A DNA stretch of 64,000 bases from assembly GCF_000760935.2 (NCBI RefSeq), contig NZ_CP049744.1, forward strand, positions 3,069,501 through 3,133,500, read 5' to 3'. A program made the position numbers and the translations under genes. The notes beneath the pieces were generated by a model that saw only the letters and a list, made by a program, of their open reading frames with translations, had not been told where the DNA came from and did not search any database. Position 1 is the stretch's first letter; each line of letters begins with the position of its first letter. This DNA is from Rhodococcoides fascians A25f. GTDB lineage: Bacteria; Actinomycetota; Actinomycetes; Mycobacteriales; Mycobacteriaceae. Below, in pieces: positions 46,161 through 54,916 of the stretch.

Positions 46161-46664
46161 ATGAAGCCGAAACCCAAGAGCCTGATCGTGTGCGCATCGG
46201 GTCCGCACAGAAACACCCGGAAGATCGCCGAGACCATCGCCACTGCGCTCGACGCGGAGGTCACGACACCGGATCTGATAGACCCCGCTCTCATCACGGA
46301 GTACGACCTGGTCGGATTCGGATCGGGTATCTACATGGGCAAACATCACCACCAACTCCTCTCGTTCGTGGCGTGCTTGCCGAACGTGAACTGCCATAGG
46401 GCATTCGTATTCGCAACCAGCGGATTTGCCGATTCTCCGCTGAATCGATTCTCCCGCTCTCTCACAGTCCCGTTGAACAGCAAGGGCTTCGAGATTTCGG
46501 ATAGCTTCTCGTGCCGAGCCAAAGACACCTTTTTTCCCTTCGCTCCCTTCGGTGGAATTCGAAAGGGCCATCCGGACGATGTCGATCTGCGGCGCGCTCG
46601 ACTGTTCGCCGAGCAGTTGAGAACAACGCAGGAGAGCTGGACTTCGATCGGGGATATGCGATGA
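46161..46664 (+). CDS. Flavodoxin-domain protein
   Basis: A 167-residue flavodoxin-like protein. The phosphate-binding loop is SGPHRNTRKIAETIA near the start (pattern T/S-x-x-x-x-T/N-x-K), and GFGSGIYMGKHHHQLL is the second loop around the flavin; FVFATSGF is the third. It resembles the single-domain flavodoxins seen beside ECF41 or MenG-type genes. ATG at 46161, 39 bases after sigJ. Its stop overlaps the next ATG (ATGA), suggesting a two-gene target operon of the sigma factor. Confidence 0.85.
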   Translation: MKPKPKSLIVCASGPHRNTRKIAETIATALDAEVTTPDLIDPALITEYDLVGFGSGIYMGKHHHQLLSFVACLPNVNCHRAFVFATSGFADSPLNRFSRSLTVPLNSKGFEISDSFSCRAKDTFFPFAPFGGIRKGHPDDVDLRRARLFAEQLRTTQESWTSIGDMR

Positions 46665-47406
46665 AGCTAGCCGTAGCGGGTGGAACAGGAACCGTCGGAG
46701 TGCATGTCGTCGAGGCCGCTCGTGAACGCGGACACGACGTGGTCGTGCTGTCGCGATCGGCGGGCATAGATCTCGTGAGCGGGTCAGGACTGTCCGACGC
46801 ATTGTCCGGCATCGATGCGGTGATCGACGTCGCGTCGACACAGACGATCTCGGCAAAAGAATCGACGGCGTTCTTCGCCGCCGTCACCAGCAACCTACTG
46901 ACGGCCGAGACCGAGGCCGGTGTCGATCATCACCTGCGCTGTCCATCGTGGGAATCGACCGAGCCCCGCACGCGTACTACGCCGGAAAGGTGGACCAGGA
47001 AAGGATTGTTCGCGCCGGAACCGTGCCGTGGACGATTCTTCGAGCCACCCAGTTCCACGAATTCGCCGGCCAGATTCGCGCACAGATGTCGTTCGGTCCG
47101 GTGAGCATCATCCCGAAGATGGTCTCGCAACCGATCGCCGCACGAGAAGTAGCCGAACGATTGATCGACCTGGCAGAGCAGTCCCCGGCCGGCCGAGTCG
47201 CAGACCTCGGTGGACCACGTGAAGAACGTATGGCAGAGATGGTGCGGCGCGACGCACGGGCCATCGGTTCCCGAGGCCTGGTGCTCGAGATTCCAATTCC
47301 CGGCGCGTACGGTCGCGCAATGCGAGACGGAACGCTGGTCACCACAACCGATTCGGATCACGGTCGACAGACCTTCGATGAATGGTTGGCCGCCCGGACG
47401 GGCTGA
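46661..47406 (+). pseudogene. NAD(P)-binding (NmrA/SDR-like) oxidoreductase, frameshifted
   Basis: The first part from the ATG at 46661 reads MKLAVAGGTGTVGVHVVEAARERG, an NAD(P)-binding Rossmann start, to GVDHH near residue 91. The reading then leaves the family pattern; the family sequence resumes one frame back as ALSIVGIDRAPHAYYAGKV, FGPVSIIP and ends at 47406 with EWLAARTG. One base appears missing at about 46934-46935 (CAC CT? GCG CTG TCC). Without the shift the protein would be about 248 residues, normal for this family. Either a real inactivation or a sequencing error; the rest of the frame shows no other damage. Confidence 0.8.
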
Positions 47407-47415
47407 GTCGCCTTT

Positions 47416-47475
47416 GTCGAACTCGAAGTTATGGACGACTTTCATCGATTTTCCGTCCACAACTTCGAGTTCGAC
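47416..47475. repeat. Long imperfect palindrome, copy 2 (after the ECF41 module)
   Basis: Arms 47416-47438 and 47453-47475 (23 bases, GTCGAACTCGAAGTTATGGA onward) pair with one mismatch around a 14-base centre. It begins ten bases after the stop of the reductase-like pseudogene. Alignment with copy 1 holds across both arms and the AT-rich centre. Confidence 0.85.
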
Positions 47476-47626
47476 AGTGCAATTTCGGACAATTCACCCT
47501 TCCGAACAATGCAAACGGCGACGTGTCGAAAATCGAGTCCATTTCACACCCATGTCGCAGTGCCGAGGACGATGATGGCGAACGACCACCATGGACGCTG
47601 GTTCACCTCGAAAGCTGGGTCACGCG

Positions 47627-49024
47627 ATGACGCAATCAACCGATCGGTACACCGCCAAAGTTATCGGAGTCACCATTGCCGCTGCCGTCGGCGGCTTCCT
47701 GTTCGGATTCGACTCGTCCGTGGTCAACGGCGCGGTCGATTCCATCCAGGAAAACTTCGCACTGTCGTCGTTCGTCACCGGCTTCGCGGTAGCGATCGCG
47801 CTTCTCGGCTGTGCGGTCGGTGCCTGGTTCGCCGGCCGGCTCGCCGACAGCTGGGGCCGCAAGAAGGTGATGTTGCTCGGTTCCGCACTGTTCACCATCT
47901 CGTCCGTGGGCTCCGGGTTCGCCTTCAGCGTCCCGGATCTGATGCTGTGGCGAGTGCTCGGCGGACTGGGCATCGGCATCGCGTCGGTGATCGCACCCGC
48001 CTACATCTCGGAAATCGCACCGGCTCGCTACCGCGGTGGATTGGCATCGCTGCAACAGCTGGCGATCACGATCGGCATTTTCGCCGCGCTCCTCTCGGAC
48101 GCGGTGCTGCAGAATGCGGCAGGCGGGCCGTCGAACGATCTGTGGTTCGGTCTCGAAGCCTGGCGATGGATGTTCCTCGTCGGCGTGGCACCCGCTCTCG
48201 TCTACGGCTTTCTCGCCACACTGATTCCTGAGTCACCGAGATACCTCGTCGGCAAACACCTCGACGAGGAGGCGGCTCGCATTCTCGGTGAGATCTCCGG
48301 AGAAGTGAACCCGAACGAGCGAGTCAAGGAAATCCGTCTAACCTTGCGCCGAGAGTCCACGTCCTCGTTCGGCGACATTCGTGGCCCGAAATTCGGTTTG
48401 CAACCCATCGTCTGGGTCGGCATCACGATGGCGATCCTGCAACAGTTCGTCGGAATCAATGCCATCTTCTATTATTCGACGACACTGTGGAAGTCCGTCG
48501 GGTTCAGCGAGAACCAGTCGTTCGTCACGTCGGTCATCACCTCCGTCATCAACGTCTCGATGACATTCGTCGCCATCTTGTTCGTCGATCGATTCGGACG
48601 TCGAAATCTGCTCATGATCGGCTCGATCGGAATGTTCGTCGGCCTGGTACTCGCGGCCGTCTCGTTCACTCAGGCAGTGGGCAGCGGCGACCAACTGGAG
48701 TTGCCGTCGCCCTGGGGTCCCGTCGCGCTGGTGGGTGCCAACCTGTTCGTCGTCTTCTTTGCCGCTACCTGGGGACCGATCATGTGGGTGATGCTCGGAG
48801 AAATGTTCCCCAACCGAATGCGTGCGGTCGCACTCGGCATCAGTACCGCGGCGAACTGGGTCGCGAATTTCGCCATCACCCTTGCATTCCCGCCACTGTC
48901 CGACACCATCGGACTGGGATTCATCTATTCGTTCTTCGCGTTCTTCGCAATCCTGTCGTTCTTCTTCGTCAAGTACAAGATCAGGGAGACCAAGGGTATG
49001 GAGCTCGAGGACATGGTGATCTGA
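47627..49024 (+). CDS. Sugar-porter MFS transporter
   Basis: A 465-residue, 12-helix proton-coupled sugar transporter of the major facilitator superfamily. Signature motifs are complete: FGFDSSVVNGAV, GRLADSWGRKK, PAYISEIAPARYRG, PESPRYLVGK, QQFVGINAIFYYS, DRFGRRNLL and WGPIMWVMLGEMFPNRMRA. ATG at 47627 (MTQSTDRYTAK) is preferred; an in-frame ATG at 47591 would add 12 residues. Downstream yciI-like gene begins one base after its stop. Likely imports a hexose or polyol; the substrate cannot be told. Confidence 0.93.
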   Translation: MTQSTDRYTAKVIGVTIAAAVGGFLFGFDSSVVNGAVDSIQENFALSSFVTGFAVAIALLGCAVGAWFAGRLADSWGRKKVMLLGSALFTISSVGSGFAFSVPDLMLWRVLGGLGIGIASVIAPAYISEIAPARYRGGLASLQQLAITIGIFAALLSDAVLQNAAGGPSNDLWFGLEAWRWMFLVGVAPALVYGFLATLIPESPRYLVGKHLDEEAARILGEISGEVNPNERVKEIRLTLRRESTSSFGDIRGPKFGLQPIVWVGITMAILQQFVGINAIFYYSTTLWKSVGFSENQSFVTSVITSVINVSMTFVAILFVDRFGRRNLLMIGSIGMFVGLVLAAVSFTQAVGSGDQLELPSPWGPVALVGANLFVVFFAATWGPIMWVMLGEMFPNRMRAVALGISTAANWVANFAITLAFPPLSDTIGLGFIYSFFAFFAILSFFFVKYKIRETKGMELEDMVI

Positions 49025-49025
49025 C

Positions 49026-49295
49026 ATGCCGATGTTCGTCGTCGAGTACGCGTACTCACCCGAAACATCTTCCGGCCGTGACGATCACCGGACCGATCAC
49101 CGCGCGTGGTTGCGTGAACTGGAGCGTCGCAAGATCCTCAGGTCGTCGAGCCCGCTCGCCGATCACAGCGGCGCAACGATGATCGTCGAAGGTGTGGACA
49201 AGGAAAGTGTGGAACGCATGTTCGCACATGACCCGTTCGCAACGGCCCATCTGATCGACCGAGTTCGGGTGAGCGAGTGGGCGACGGGCGCATAG
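49026..49295 (+). CDS. YciI-family protein
   Basis: An 89-residue ferredoxin-like-fold protein of the YciI family, starting MPMFVVEYAYSP and holding the His-containing stretch HRAWLRELERRKI and the acidic DPFATAHLIDRVRVSEW. The family includes small dehalogenase-like or stress proteins of uncertain role. Begins one base after the sugar transporter stop, so the two are probably co-transcribed. ATG at 49026. Confidence 0.88.
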   Translation: MPMFVVEYAYSPETSSGRDDHRTDHRAWLRELERRKILRSSSPLADHSGATMIVEGVDKESVERMFAHDPFATAHLIDRVRVSEWATGA

Positions 49296-49304
49296 CCCGT
49301 CGCC
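49280..49304. terminator. Hairpin between yciI-like gene and dxs
   Basis: GGCGACGGGC and GCCCGTCGCC form a perfect ten-base stem with a five-base loop that includes part of the yciI-like stop. The convergent dxs gene ends six bases beyond. Probably a bidirectional terminator; no T-run. Confidence 0.65.
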
Positions 49305-49309
49305 GACGA

Positions 49310-51190
49310 TCAGAGGCTCTTGGCCCAGCCCGAGACCCGCTGCACGACGTCCTCGCACGTGAGGCCGAGTTCGTGGTGCAGCTGCTCACGCGACGCGTGA
49401 TCCAGGAATCGTTGTGGCACACCGAGATCGCGACACGGTGTATCGACGCCTGCCGCGCGCAACGCGGCCGACAGAGTCGAGCCGATTCCGCCGTGCACAC
49501 CGCTGTCCTCGATGGTCACCACCAAGCGGTAGTCCTCGGCCAACTTCAGCAAGGACTCGGGAATCGGGAGTACCCATCGCGGATCCACCACGGCCACCGA
49601 GATGCCGTCGTGTCGAAGTTTCTTCGCTGCGTCGAGGGCAAGTGAACCGAACACACCGACCGCGACGATCAGCACATCGCCGGTTGCATCGGTCGGCTCG
49701 GCGAGCACGTCGACGATTCCGTCCAGTCGACGCACGGCCGATACGGTCTCGGTCACCGCTCCCTTCGGGAAGCGCAGCGCAGTAGGCCCGTCGGACGTTG
49801 CAATTGCCTCGGCCAACTCCTCTCGCAGAGTGTCGGCATCGCGAGGTGCCGCCACCTTCATCCCCGGTACGATGCCGAGCAGCGACATGTCCCACATGCC
49901 GTTGTGGCTGGCACCGTCCGCGCCGGTGACGCCCGCGCGATCCAGAACCACCGTGACCGGCAGCCCGAGCAACGCCACGTCCATCAGCAACTGATCGAAC
50001 GCGCGGTTGAGGAAGGTCGAGTAGATGGCGACCACCGGATGCATGCCCCCGAGAGCCAAACCGGCCGCCGACGTCATTGCATGCTGCTCGGCGATACCGA
50101 CGTCGAAAAGCCGATCGGGAAACCGAACCCCGAACGCAGCGAGACCAGTGGGCGCGGCCATCGCAGCGGTGATCGCGACGACGTCGTCGTTCTGTTCGCC
50201 CTGCTCGATCAATGCCGCCGAGAACACCGAGGTCCAGTCCGGTGCCGACTTCGACCGAGCGAGTCCGGTCGCCGGATCGATGACACCGGTGGCATGCATC
50301 TGGTCTGCTACGTCGTTCTCGGCATGGACGTAGCCCATTCCCTTGCGCGTCACCGCGTGCACGATGACCGGTCCGCCGTAAGCCTTGGCCCGGCGCAGTG
50401 CGGATTCCATCGCATGCTGATCGTGGCCGTCCACCGGTCCCAGATATTTGATGCCGAGATCGGTGAACATCACCTGCGGACTGATGGCGTCCTTCACACC
50501 GGCCTTCATGCCGTGGAGCATCCGGTAGGCGGTGGGCCCGACGACAGGGATCTTGCGCACGATGCGGCGCCCGTTGTCCAGAATCTTCTCGTACTCGGGC
50601 TGGAGCCGCAGCGCCGCCAGATGATCGGCCAGGCCGCCGATGGTCGGGGCGTACGAGCGTCCGTTGTCGTTGACCACGATGATCAAGGATCGGTCGCGGC
50701 CGGCCGCAATGTTGTTGAGTGCTTCCCAGCACATGCCGCCGGTGAGCGCACCATCGCCGACGACGGCTACGACGTGCCGATCGGTCTCGCCCTTGAGCGC
50801 GAACGCCTTCGCCAAGCCGTCGGCATAGGACAGCGAGGCCGACGCGTGCGAGGACTCAACCCAATCGTGTTCGCTCTCGACCCGGGACGGATAGCCCGAG
50901 AGGCCGCCCTGTTTGCGCAGCGTGTCGAACAAGCCGGTACGACCGGTCAGCATCTTGTGCACGTAAGCCTGGTGGCCCGTGTCGAAGATGACGGGATCAC
51001 GTGGTGAATCGAAGATGCGGTGGATCGCCAGTGTCAGCTCCACCACGCCGAGGTTGGGACCGAGGTGGCCCCCGGTGGCCGATACCTTCTCGACGAGAAA
51101 CGCACGGATCTCGCGAGCCAATTCGGCCAGCTCCGCGCTACCGAGGTCGCGCAAGTCCTCGGGCGTCTGAATTCGCGCTAGGACACCCAA
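49310..51190 (-). CDS. dxs: 1-deoxy-D-xylulose-5-phosphate synthase
   Basis: First enzyme of the non-mevalonate isoprenoid pathway; condenses pyruvate and glyceraldehyde 3-phosphate with thiamine diphosphate. The 626-residue protein has [19 protein letters not shown], the ThDP motif [19 protein letters not shown], and [15 protein letters not shown] with LRFPKGAV in the second half. The start is a TTG at 51190 (read [13 protein letters not shown]) with GGAGGG ten bases upstream; the frame stays open upstream, but the extra residues do not resemble Dxs. Isoprenoid supply feeds the decaprenyl-phosphate used by AftC. Confidence 0.95.
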   Translation of the reverse strand: MGVLARIQTPEDLRDLGSAELAELAREIRAFLVEKVSATGGHLGPNLGVVELTLAIHRIFDSPRDPVIFDTGHQAYVHKMLTGRTGLFDTLRKQGGLSGYPSRVESEHDWVESSHASASLSYADGLAKAFALKGETDRHVVAVVGDGALTGGMCWEALNNIAAGRDRSLIIVVNDNGRSYAPTIGGLADHLAALRLQPEYEKILDNGRRIVRKIPVVGPTAYRMLHGMKAGVKDAISPQVMFTDLGIKYLGPVDGHDQHAMESALRRAKAYGGPVIVHAVTRKGMGYVHAENDVADQMHATGVIDPATGLARSKSAPDWTSVFSAALIEQGEQNDDVVAITAAMAAPTGLAAFGVRFPDRLFDVGIAEQHAMTSAAGLALGGMHPVVAIYSTFLNRAFDQLLMDVALLGLPVTVVLDRAGVTGADGASHNGMWDMSLLGIVPGMKVAAPRDADTLREELAEAIATSDGPTALRFPKGAVTETVSAVRRLDGIVDVLAEPTDATGDVLIVAVGVFGSLALDAAKKLRHDGISVAVVDPRWVLPIPESLLKLAEDYRLVVTIEDSGVHGGIGSTLSAALRAAGVDTPCRDLGVPQRFLDHASREQLHHELGLTCEDVVQRVSGWAKSL

Positions 51191-51370
51191 CGAGATCGCT
51201 CCCTCCGGCCGGAAAAACACTGGACAATTCAGTCTACGGAGTCGCTGTGCTCGCGCTGCTCCGCCCAGCGTGGTGTCGGTGACACTACCGTCGCCCATCG
51301 ATGTGCCCTGGATCAGCCGCCCCTAACCTCGACGGTGGGCGAATCGGACACCACACATACAGTGACGCCC

Positions 51371-53197
51371 ATGAGCAACGTCGTCGATGCCATCCTGTGC
51401 CGCGTTCACGAACTGTGCCGAGACGACACGTCCGGGCAGGTGGCCGACTACATTCCAGAGCTTGCCGCTGTCACACCGGACGGCTTCGGAATAGCACTCA
51501 CCACCACCGACGGTTACGTCTACGAGGTCGGCGACACCCGACTACCCTTCACGATCCAATCGATCTCCAAGCCCTTCACCTACGCGCTGGCTCTGGCCGA
51601 TCGCGGACTCGATGCCGTCGCGAACAAGATCGATATCGAGCCGTCCGGTGAGCCGTTCAACGAGATCAGCCTCGACCCGGTCACCGAGCGGCCACGCAAC
51701 CCGATGATCAACGCCGGTGCGATCACGTCGGCATCTCTCATCGCCGGCCGTACTCCGCAGGATCGATTCGAGCGAATACGGGCCTCCTACTCACGCTATG
51801 CAGGGAGGTCTCTGACCTTCAACGATGCCGTCTACCGTTCGGAGGCGCGCACCGGTAACCGGAACCGCGCCATCGGATACATGCTCCGTTCGTTCGACAT
51901 CATCGAACAGGACCCGGACGCCGCCGTCGATCTGTACTTTCGTCAGTGCTCGATAGATGTCACCGCGGCGGACCTCGCGATGATGGCGGCAACCATGGCC
52001 AACAACGGTGTCAATCCGCGCACCAGAGAACGCGCGCTGGCACCTGCTCTGGTCGAACGAGTGTTGTCGGTGATGACCACGTGCGGGATGTACGACGGCG
52101 CAGGCGATTGGGTGGCACAGGTGGGAATGCCGGCCAAGAGCGGAGTCGGAGGCGGGATTCTCGCGGTACTGCCCGGCCAGATGGGGATCGCCGTCTACTC
52201 GCCGCGGCTCGATTCCCATGGAAACAGCGTGCGCGGGGTCGCCGCCTGCCGAGAACTGTCGAGCCGGCTCGAACTGCACTTCCTACACGTCACACGAGCG
52301 GCGAAGTCCTCCATCCGGCGTCGATACGTGCTCACCGAGGCGCCGTCGCGCAAAAGGCGCTCCGACGTCGAACAGGCCACCCTGGCCGCGGTGGGAGATC
52401 GCGCCCGAGTGTACGAATTGCACGGTGACCTGCTGTTCTCCGGTGCCGAGACCGCAGTCCGTGAGATCGGAAATCTGGATCGAGAGCTGGACGCACTCGT
52501 CATCGACGTCCGCGGCGTCGACGAGGTCAGTGCCATCGCTCGCAGCATGTTCGAGGATCTTCGCCGGGATCTGGCCGAACACGGCTGTGTGGTGTGCCTG
52601 GTGGACCCCCGGGCGATCATGGGACACACCACCTCGAGTCTCGACCCGGCCGATCCGGCGGGTCGTGTCTACTCGAGCCTGGGGTCGGCCATCCAGTGGG
52701 CCGAGAACCTTCTGCTCGATCGACATTGTGCAGGTCTGCGACAGCCCACCGAGATCACAGCAGCCGAGCACCCGTTGCTCGCAGGACTGTCGGCCGCCCA
52801 GTACGAGGCGGTGAGCCCCTATCTCGAGAAGCGACATTACGCGCGCGGAGACATCATCGTGCATCACGGCGACGCGGCCGCAGGCCTGTTTCTCATGCTG
52901 CGCGGCGAGGTGACGTCGACGACCGTGTCGGCCGACGGCGGTACGCATCGGATCACGACGCTGTCGCCCGGGATGAGCTTCGGCGAGATGCCGCTGTTGA
53001 TGGCAGTGCCGTTTCTGCTCGACATGGTGGCGGACACACCGGTCGACCTCGTGGTGGTGTCGGTACCGCACTTCGAGGCGCTGACTCGGGACGCACCCGA
53101 GGTCAAGCTTGCCCTCTTGGAGAATCTGGCGACCGGCGCCTACAGCCAAATGGCAGCGGTGATCAGAACGCTCGGGCGGTTCGACATCGGTATCTGA
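51371..53197 (+). CDS. Glutaminase fused to STAS and cyclic-nucleotide-binding domains
   Basis: A 608-residue three-part protein. Residues about 1-305 are a serine-type glutaminase of the GlsA family: FTIQSISKPFTYALAL (Ser-x-x-Lys), PMINAGAI, NPMINA region, GNRNRAI and VGMPAKSGVGGGIL. Residues about 340-440 resemble an STAS domain (VYELHGDLLFSGAE, LDALVIDVRGVDEV). Residues about 475-600 form a cNMP-binding fold (YARGDIIVHHGDAAAGLFLMLRGE, SPGMSFGEMPLL). Converts glutamine to glutamate plus ammonia; the extra domains suggest control by a small ligand or partner protein. ATG at 51371 has an upstream in-frame alternative at 51335. Confidence 0.88.
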   Translation: MSNVVDAILCRVHELCRDDTSGQVADYIPELAAVTPDGFGIALTTTDGYVYEVGDTRLPFTIQSISKPFTYALALADRGLDAVANKIDIEPSGEPFNEISLDPVTERPRNPMINAGAITSASLIAGRTPQDRFERIRASYSRYAGRSLTFNDAVYRSEARTGNRNRAIGYMLRSFDIIEQDPDAAVDLYFRQCSIDVTAADLAMMAATMANNGVNPRTRERALAPALVERVLSVMTTCGMYDGAGDWVAQVGMPAKSGVGGGILAVLPGQMGIAVYSPRLDSHGNSVRGVAACRELSSRLELHFLHVTRAAKSSIRRRYVLTEAPSRKRRSDVEQATLAAVGDRARVYELHGDLLFSGAETAVREIGNLDRELDALVIDVRGVDEVSAIARSMFEDLRRDLAEHGCVVCLVDPRAIMGHTTSSLDPADPAGRVYSSLGSAIQWAENLLLDRHCAGLRQPTEITAAEHPLLAGLSAAQYEAVSPYLEKRHYARGDIIVHHGDAAAGLFLMLRGEVTSTTVSADGGTHRITTLSPGMSFGEMPLLMAVPFLLDMVADTPVDLVVVSVPHFEALTRDAPEVKLALLENLATGAYSQMAAVIRTLGRFDIGI

Positions 53198-53220
53198 CAC
53201 CGACGGCCGAACCGCCCGAG
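53171..53220. terminator. Hairpin spanning the glutaminase stop
   Basis: CTCGGGCGGTTCG (53171-53183) and CGAACCGCCCGAG (53208-53220) are perfect 13-base complements; the 24-base interior contains a smaller stem (TCGGT/ACCGA). It includes the glutaminase stop and lies just beyond the convergent rskA stop. Confidence 0.65.
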
Positions 53221-53235
53221 GCGAACGTGGATCGG

Positions 53236-53994
53236 TCAGGCACCCAACGTCAGCATCGTGAGCACCTCGGTGGGCTGCGGCGACCCACCCGCGGGCTCGA
53301 GGGAGAACGCGAAGTTCGTCGATGTGCCGAGGCCGTCGACCACCGTGCCCGATTCCGACGTGAGCTGATCCTCGGTCACGACGCCGGCCGATCGAGGCGA
53401 ACCGTCGACGAACCACATCTGATAGACGCGGCCGGGCGGCGGTTGCGGAACCCCGTCGAGATCGACGACGACCGCGTCCTGCGAGAGCGAATACGCCACG
53501 GTTGCCGATCCGCCACCGGGGAACTCCGCCGTCGCCTGACGTGCATCGGGTGCCGCTACGATCTGGTCCGCCTGCGACGGCTGGGGATCGTTGCCCATCG
53601 TCTGCGTGACGACCACCACGCCGCCGACGGCGACGATCACTGCGGCAGCGGCCGACATTATCGAGTAGCGCCAGGACTTCGAGCGCTCGCGCCGATGCCG
53701 GTGCAGCGGAGTCACATTCGGAGGTAGCTTCCGAACCGTTGGCTCCTGGTCGCTCGAGGCGACCCGATCGAGCACCGCCCGGCGCAGTCGGTCTGGGGCG
53801 GTAGTCGCGTCGACTGCTGCGGCCAACGCCAGGGTCTCGTGGATCTCGGTCACGAGGACGTCGAACTGAGCACGCGCGGTGTCGTCCACGCGTAACCGTT
53901 CGGTCTCTATGTCGCGTCGCTCGGATTCGGTCGTCGCGTGAAGGGCGTAGACCTCGGCGTCGTCGAGCAGGCGTTGCCGTGACGATTCGCTCAT
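53236..53994 (-). CDS. rskA: Anti-sigma-K factor RskA
   Basis: Membrane anti-sigma factor holding SigK inactive. The 252-residue protein has a cytoplasmic N-terminal part of about 125 residues (LLDDAEVYALHATTESERRDIE, typical of RskA), one membrane helix (SIMSAAAAVIVAVGGVVVV) and an extracytoplasmic RskA domain (VYQMWFVDGSPRSAGVV). ATG at 53994 overlaps the sigK stop (ATGA), so sigma and anti-sigma are made together. In mycobacteria RskA is cut by proteolysis to release SigK. Confidence 0.93.
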   Translation of the reverse strand: MSESSRQRLLDDAEVYALHATTESERRDIETERLRVDDTARAQFDVLVTEIHETLALAAAVDATTAPDRLRRAVLDRVASSDQEPTVRKLPPNVTPLHRHRRERSKSWRYSIMSAAAAVIVAVGGVVVVTQTMGNDPQPSQADQIVAAPDARQATAEFPGGGSATVAYSLSQDAVVVDLDGVPQPPPGRVYQMWFVDGSPRSAGVVTEDQLTSESGTVVDGLGTSTNFAFSLEPAGGSPQPTEVLTMLTLGA

Positions 53995-54734
53995 TGCGGG
54001 ATCACCCCCAGGCATGTCTTCAATTTGATCAATCCGTCTCGTATGCGCGATTTGATGGTAGGAACGGCGACCCCGAGCCGCTCCGCAACTTCGCGATAGG
54101 TGTAACCGCTGTAGTAAGCCATTCGTACCGACTCGCTCTGCGTATCGGTCAAGGTTTCCAGACAGGCCACGACGGCCTCCGATTCGAGCCTCTGAGTCAC
54201 CGTCTCGAGTACTTCGTCGTGCTCGGGCGTGTGGCTCACTGCGCCGTACGCCGCCTCACGGTCGGTACCCGACTGCTCGCTGCGAACACGATCGACCGCC
54301 CGGCGGTGAGCCAGCGTCATGATCCAGGCGAGCGGACTCCCCTGATTCGGGTCGTAATTCGGTGCCGCGCGCCAGATCTGGAGGAACACCTCCTGCGCGG
54401 TCTCCTCGCTGTATCCCGGGTCGCGAAGCACCCGCAGCACCATGCCGTAGACGCGAGCGGACGTGGCGTCGTACAGCTCTGCGAATGCGGTTCGATCGCC
54501 CTGTGCAACAGATGCCATGAGCCGCCGAAGACGGTCCGTCTCTTCGGCTCGCAAATTCTTCAACTGTGGACTGGGGACCGCGCAGACCGCGCTGTCGTCC
54601 GTGTAGCCCTCGGCAGCGTCGGACACCCGGTCACGGCCGGCATCCGACGATCCGGACAACGGCGCGTTCATCGAAAGGTCGTCCCAACAGACGGGTTCAT
54701 GATCGAGTTCATCGAACACGACACTAGTGGTCAT
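53991..54734 (-). CDS. sigK: ECF RNA polymerase sigma factor SigK
   Basis: A 247-residue ECF sigma factor. Region 2 is seen in FAELYDATSARVYGMVLRVLRD and YSEETAQEVFLQIW, region 4 in SVRMAYYSGYTYREVAERLGV followed by PTIKSRIRDGLIKLK. An acidic N-terminal extension of about 55 residues precedes the core; ATG at 54734 is chosen, MNAPLSG being an alternative. Coupled to rskA by ATGA. A promoter of the SigK type lies 46 bases upstream, suggesting autoregulation. Confidence 0.92.
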   Translation of the reverse strand: MTTSVVFDELDHEPVCWDDLSMNAPLSGSSDAGRDRVSDAAEGYTDDSAVCAVPSPQLKNLRAEETDRLRRLMASVAQGDRTAFAELYDATSARVYGMVLRVLRDPGYSEETAQEVFLQIWRAAPNYDPNQGSPLAWIMTLAHRRAVDRVRSEQSGTDREAAYGAVSHTPEHDEVLETVTQRLESEAVVACLETLTDTQSESVRMAYYSGYTYREVAERLGVAVPTIKSRIRDGLIKLKTCLGVIPQ

Positions 54735-54779
54735 AGTGCTCTCATATCGAAACCTCCGCGTTTTCCCGCCGCGGTACAT

Positions 54780-54806
54780 ATTCGGAACAAACCGGCCGGA
54801 GGATGG
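54780..54806 (-). promoter_or_regulatory. Candidate SigK-dependent promoter of sigK-rskA
   Basis: On the minus strand CCATCC (54806-54801) and CCGAAT (54785-54780) are separated by 15 bases, resembling the -35 and -10 elements described for mycobacterial SigK (from memory, spacing usually slightly longer). The -10 lies 46 bases from the sigK ATG. It sits in the divergent region shared with the exporter genes. Confidence 0.6.
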
Positions 54807-54916
54807 TTCGGGTTCGTAAATTCGTTTGCACCGAGCTGGACCGCGATTCATCCTTGGTGGAGAATCGGACAATCGTGGGTAATCGGGCGATCGGCCCACA
54901 GGAGGAATCGAGAGAC

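Noticed and set aside
51191..51298. Longer N-terminus for dxs
   Set aside because: The extra 36 residues do not resemble Dxs, whereas the TTG at 51190 has a good GGAGGG and gives the family N-terminus.
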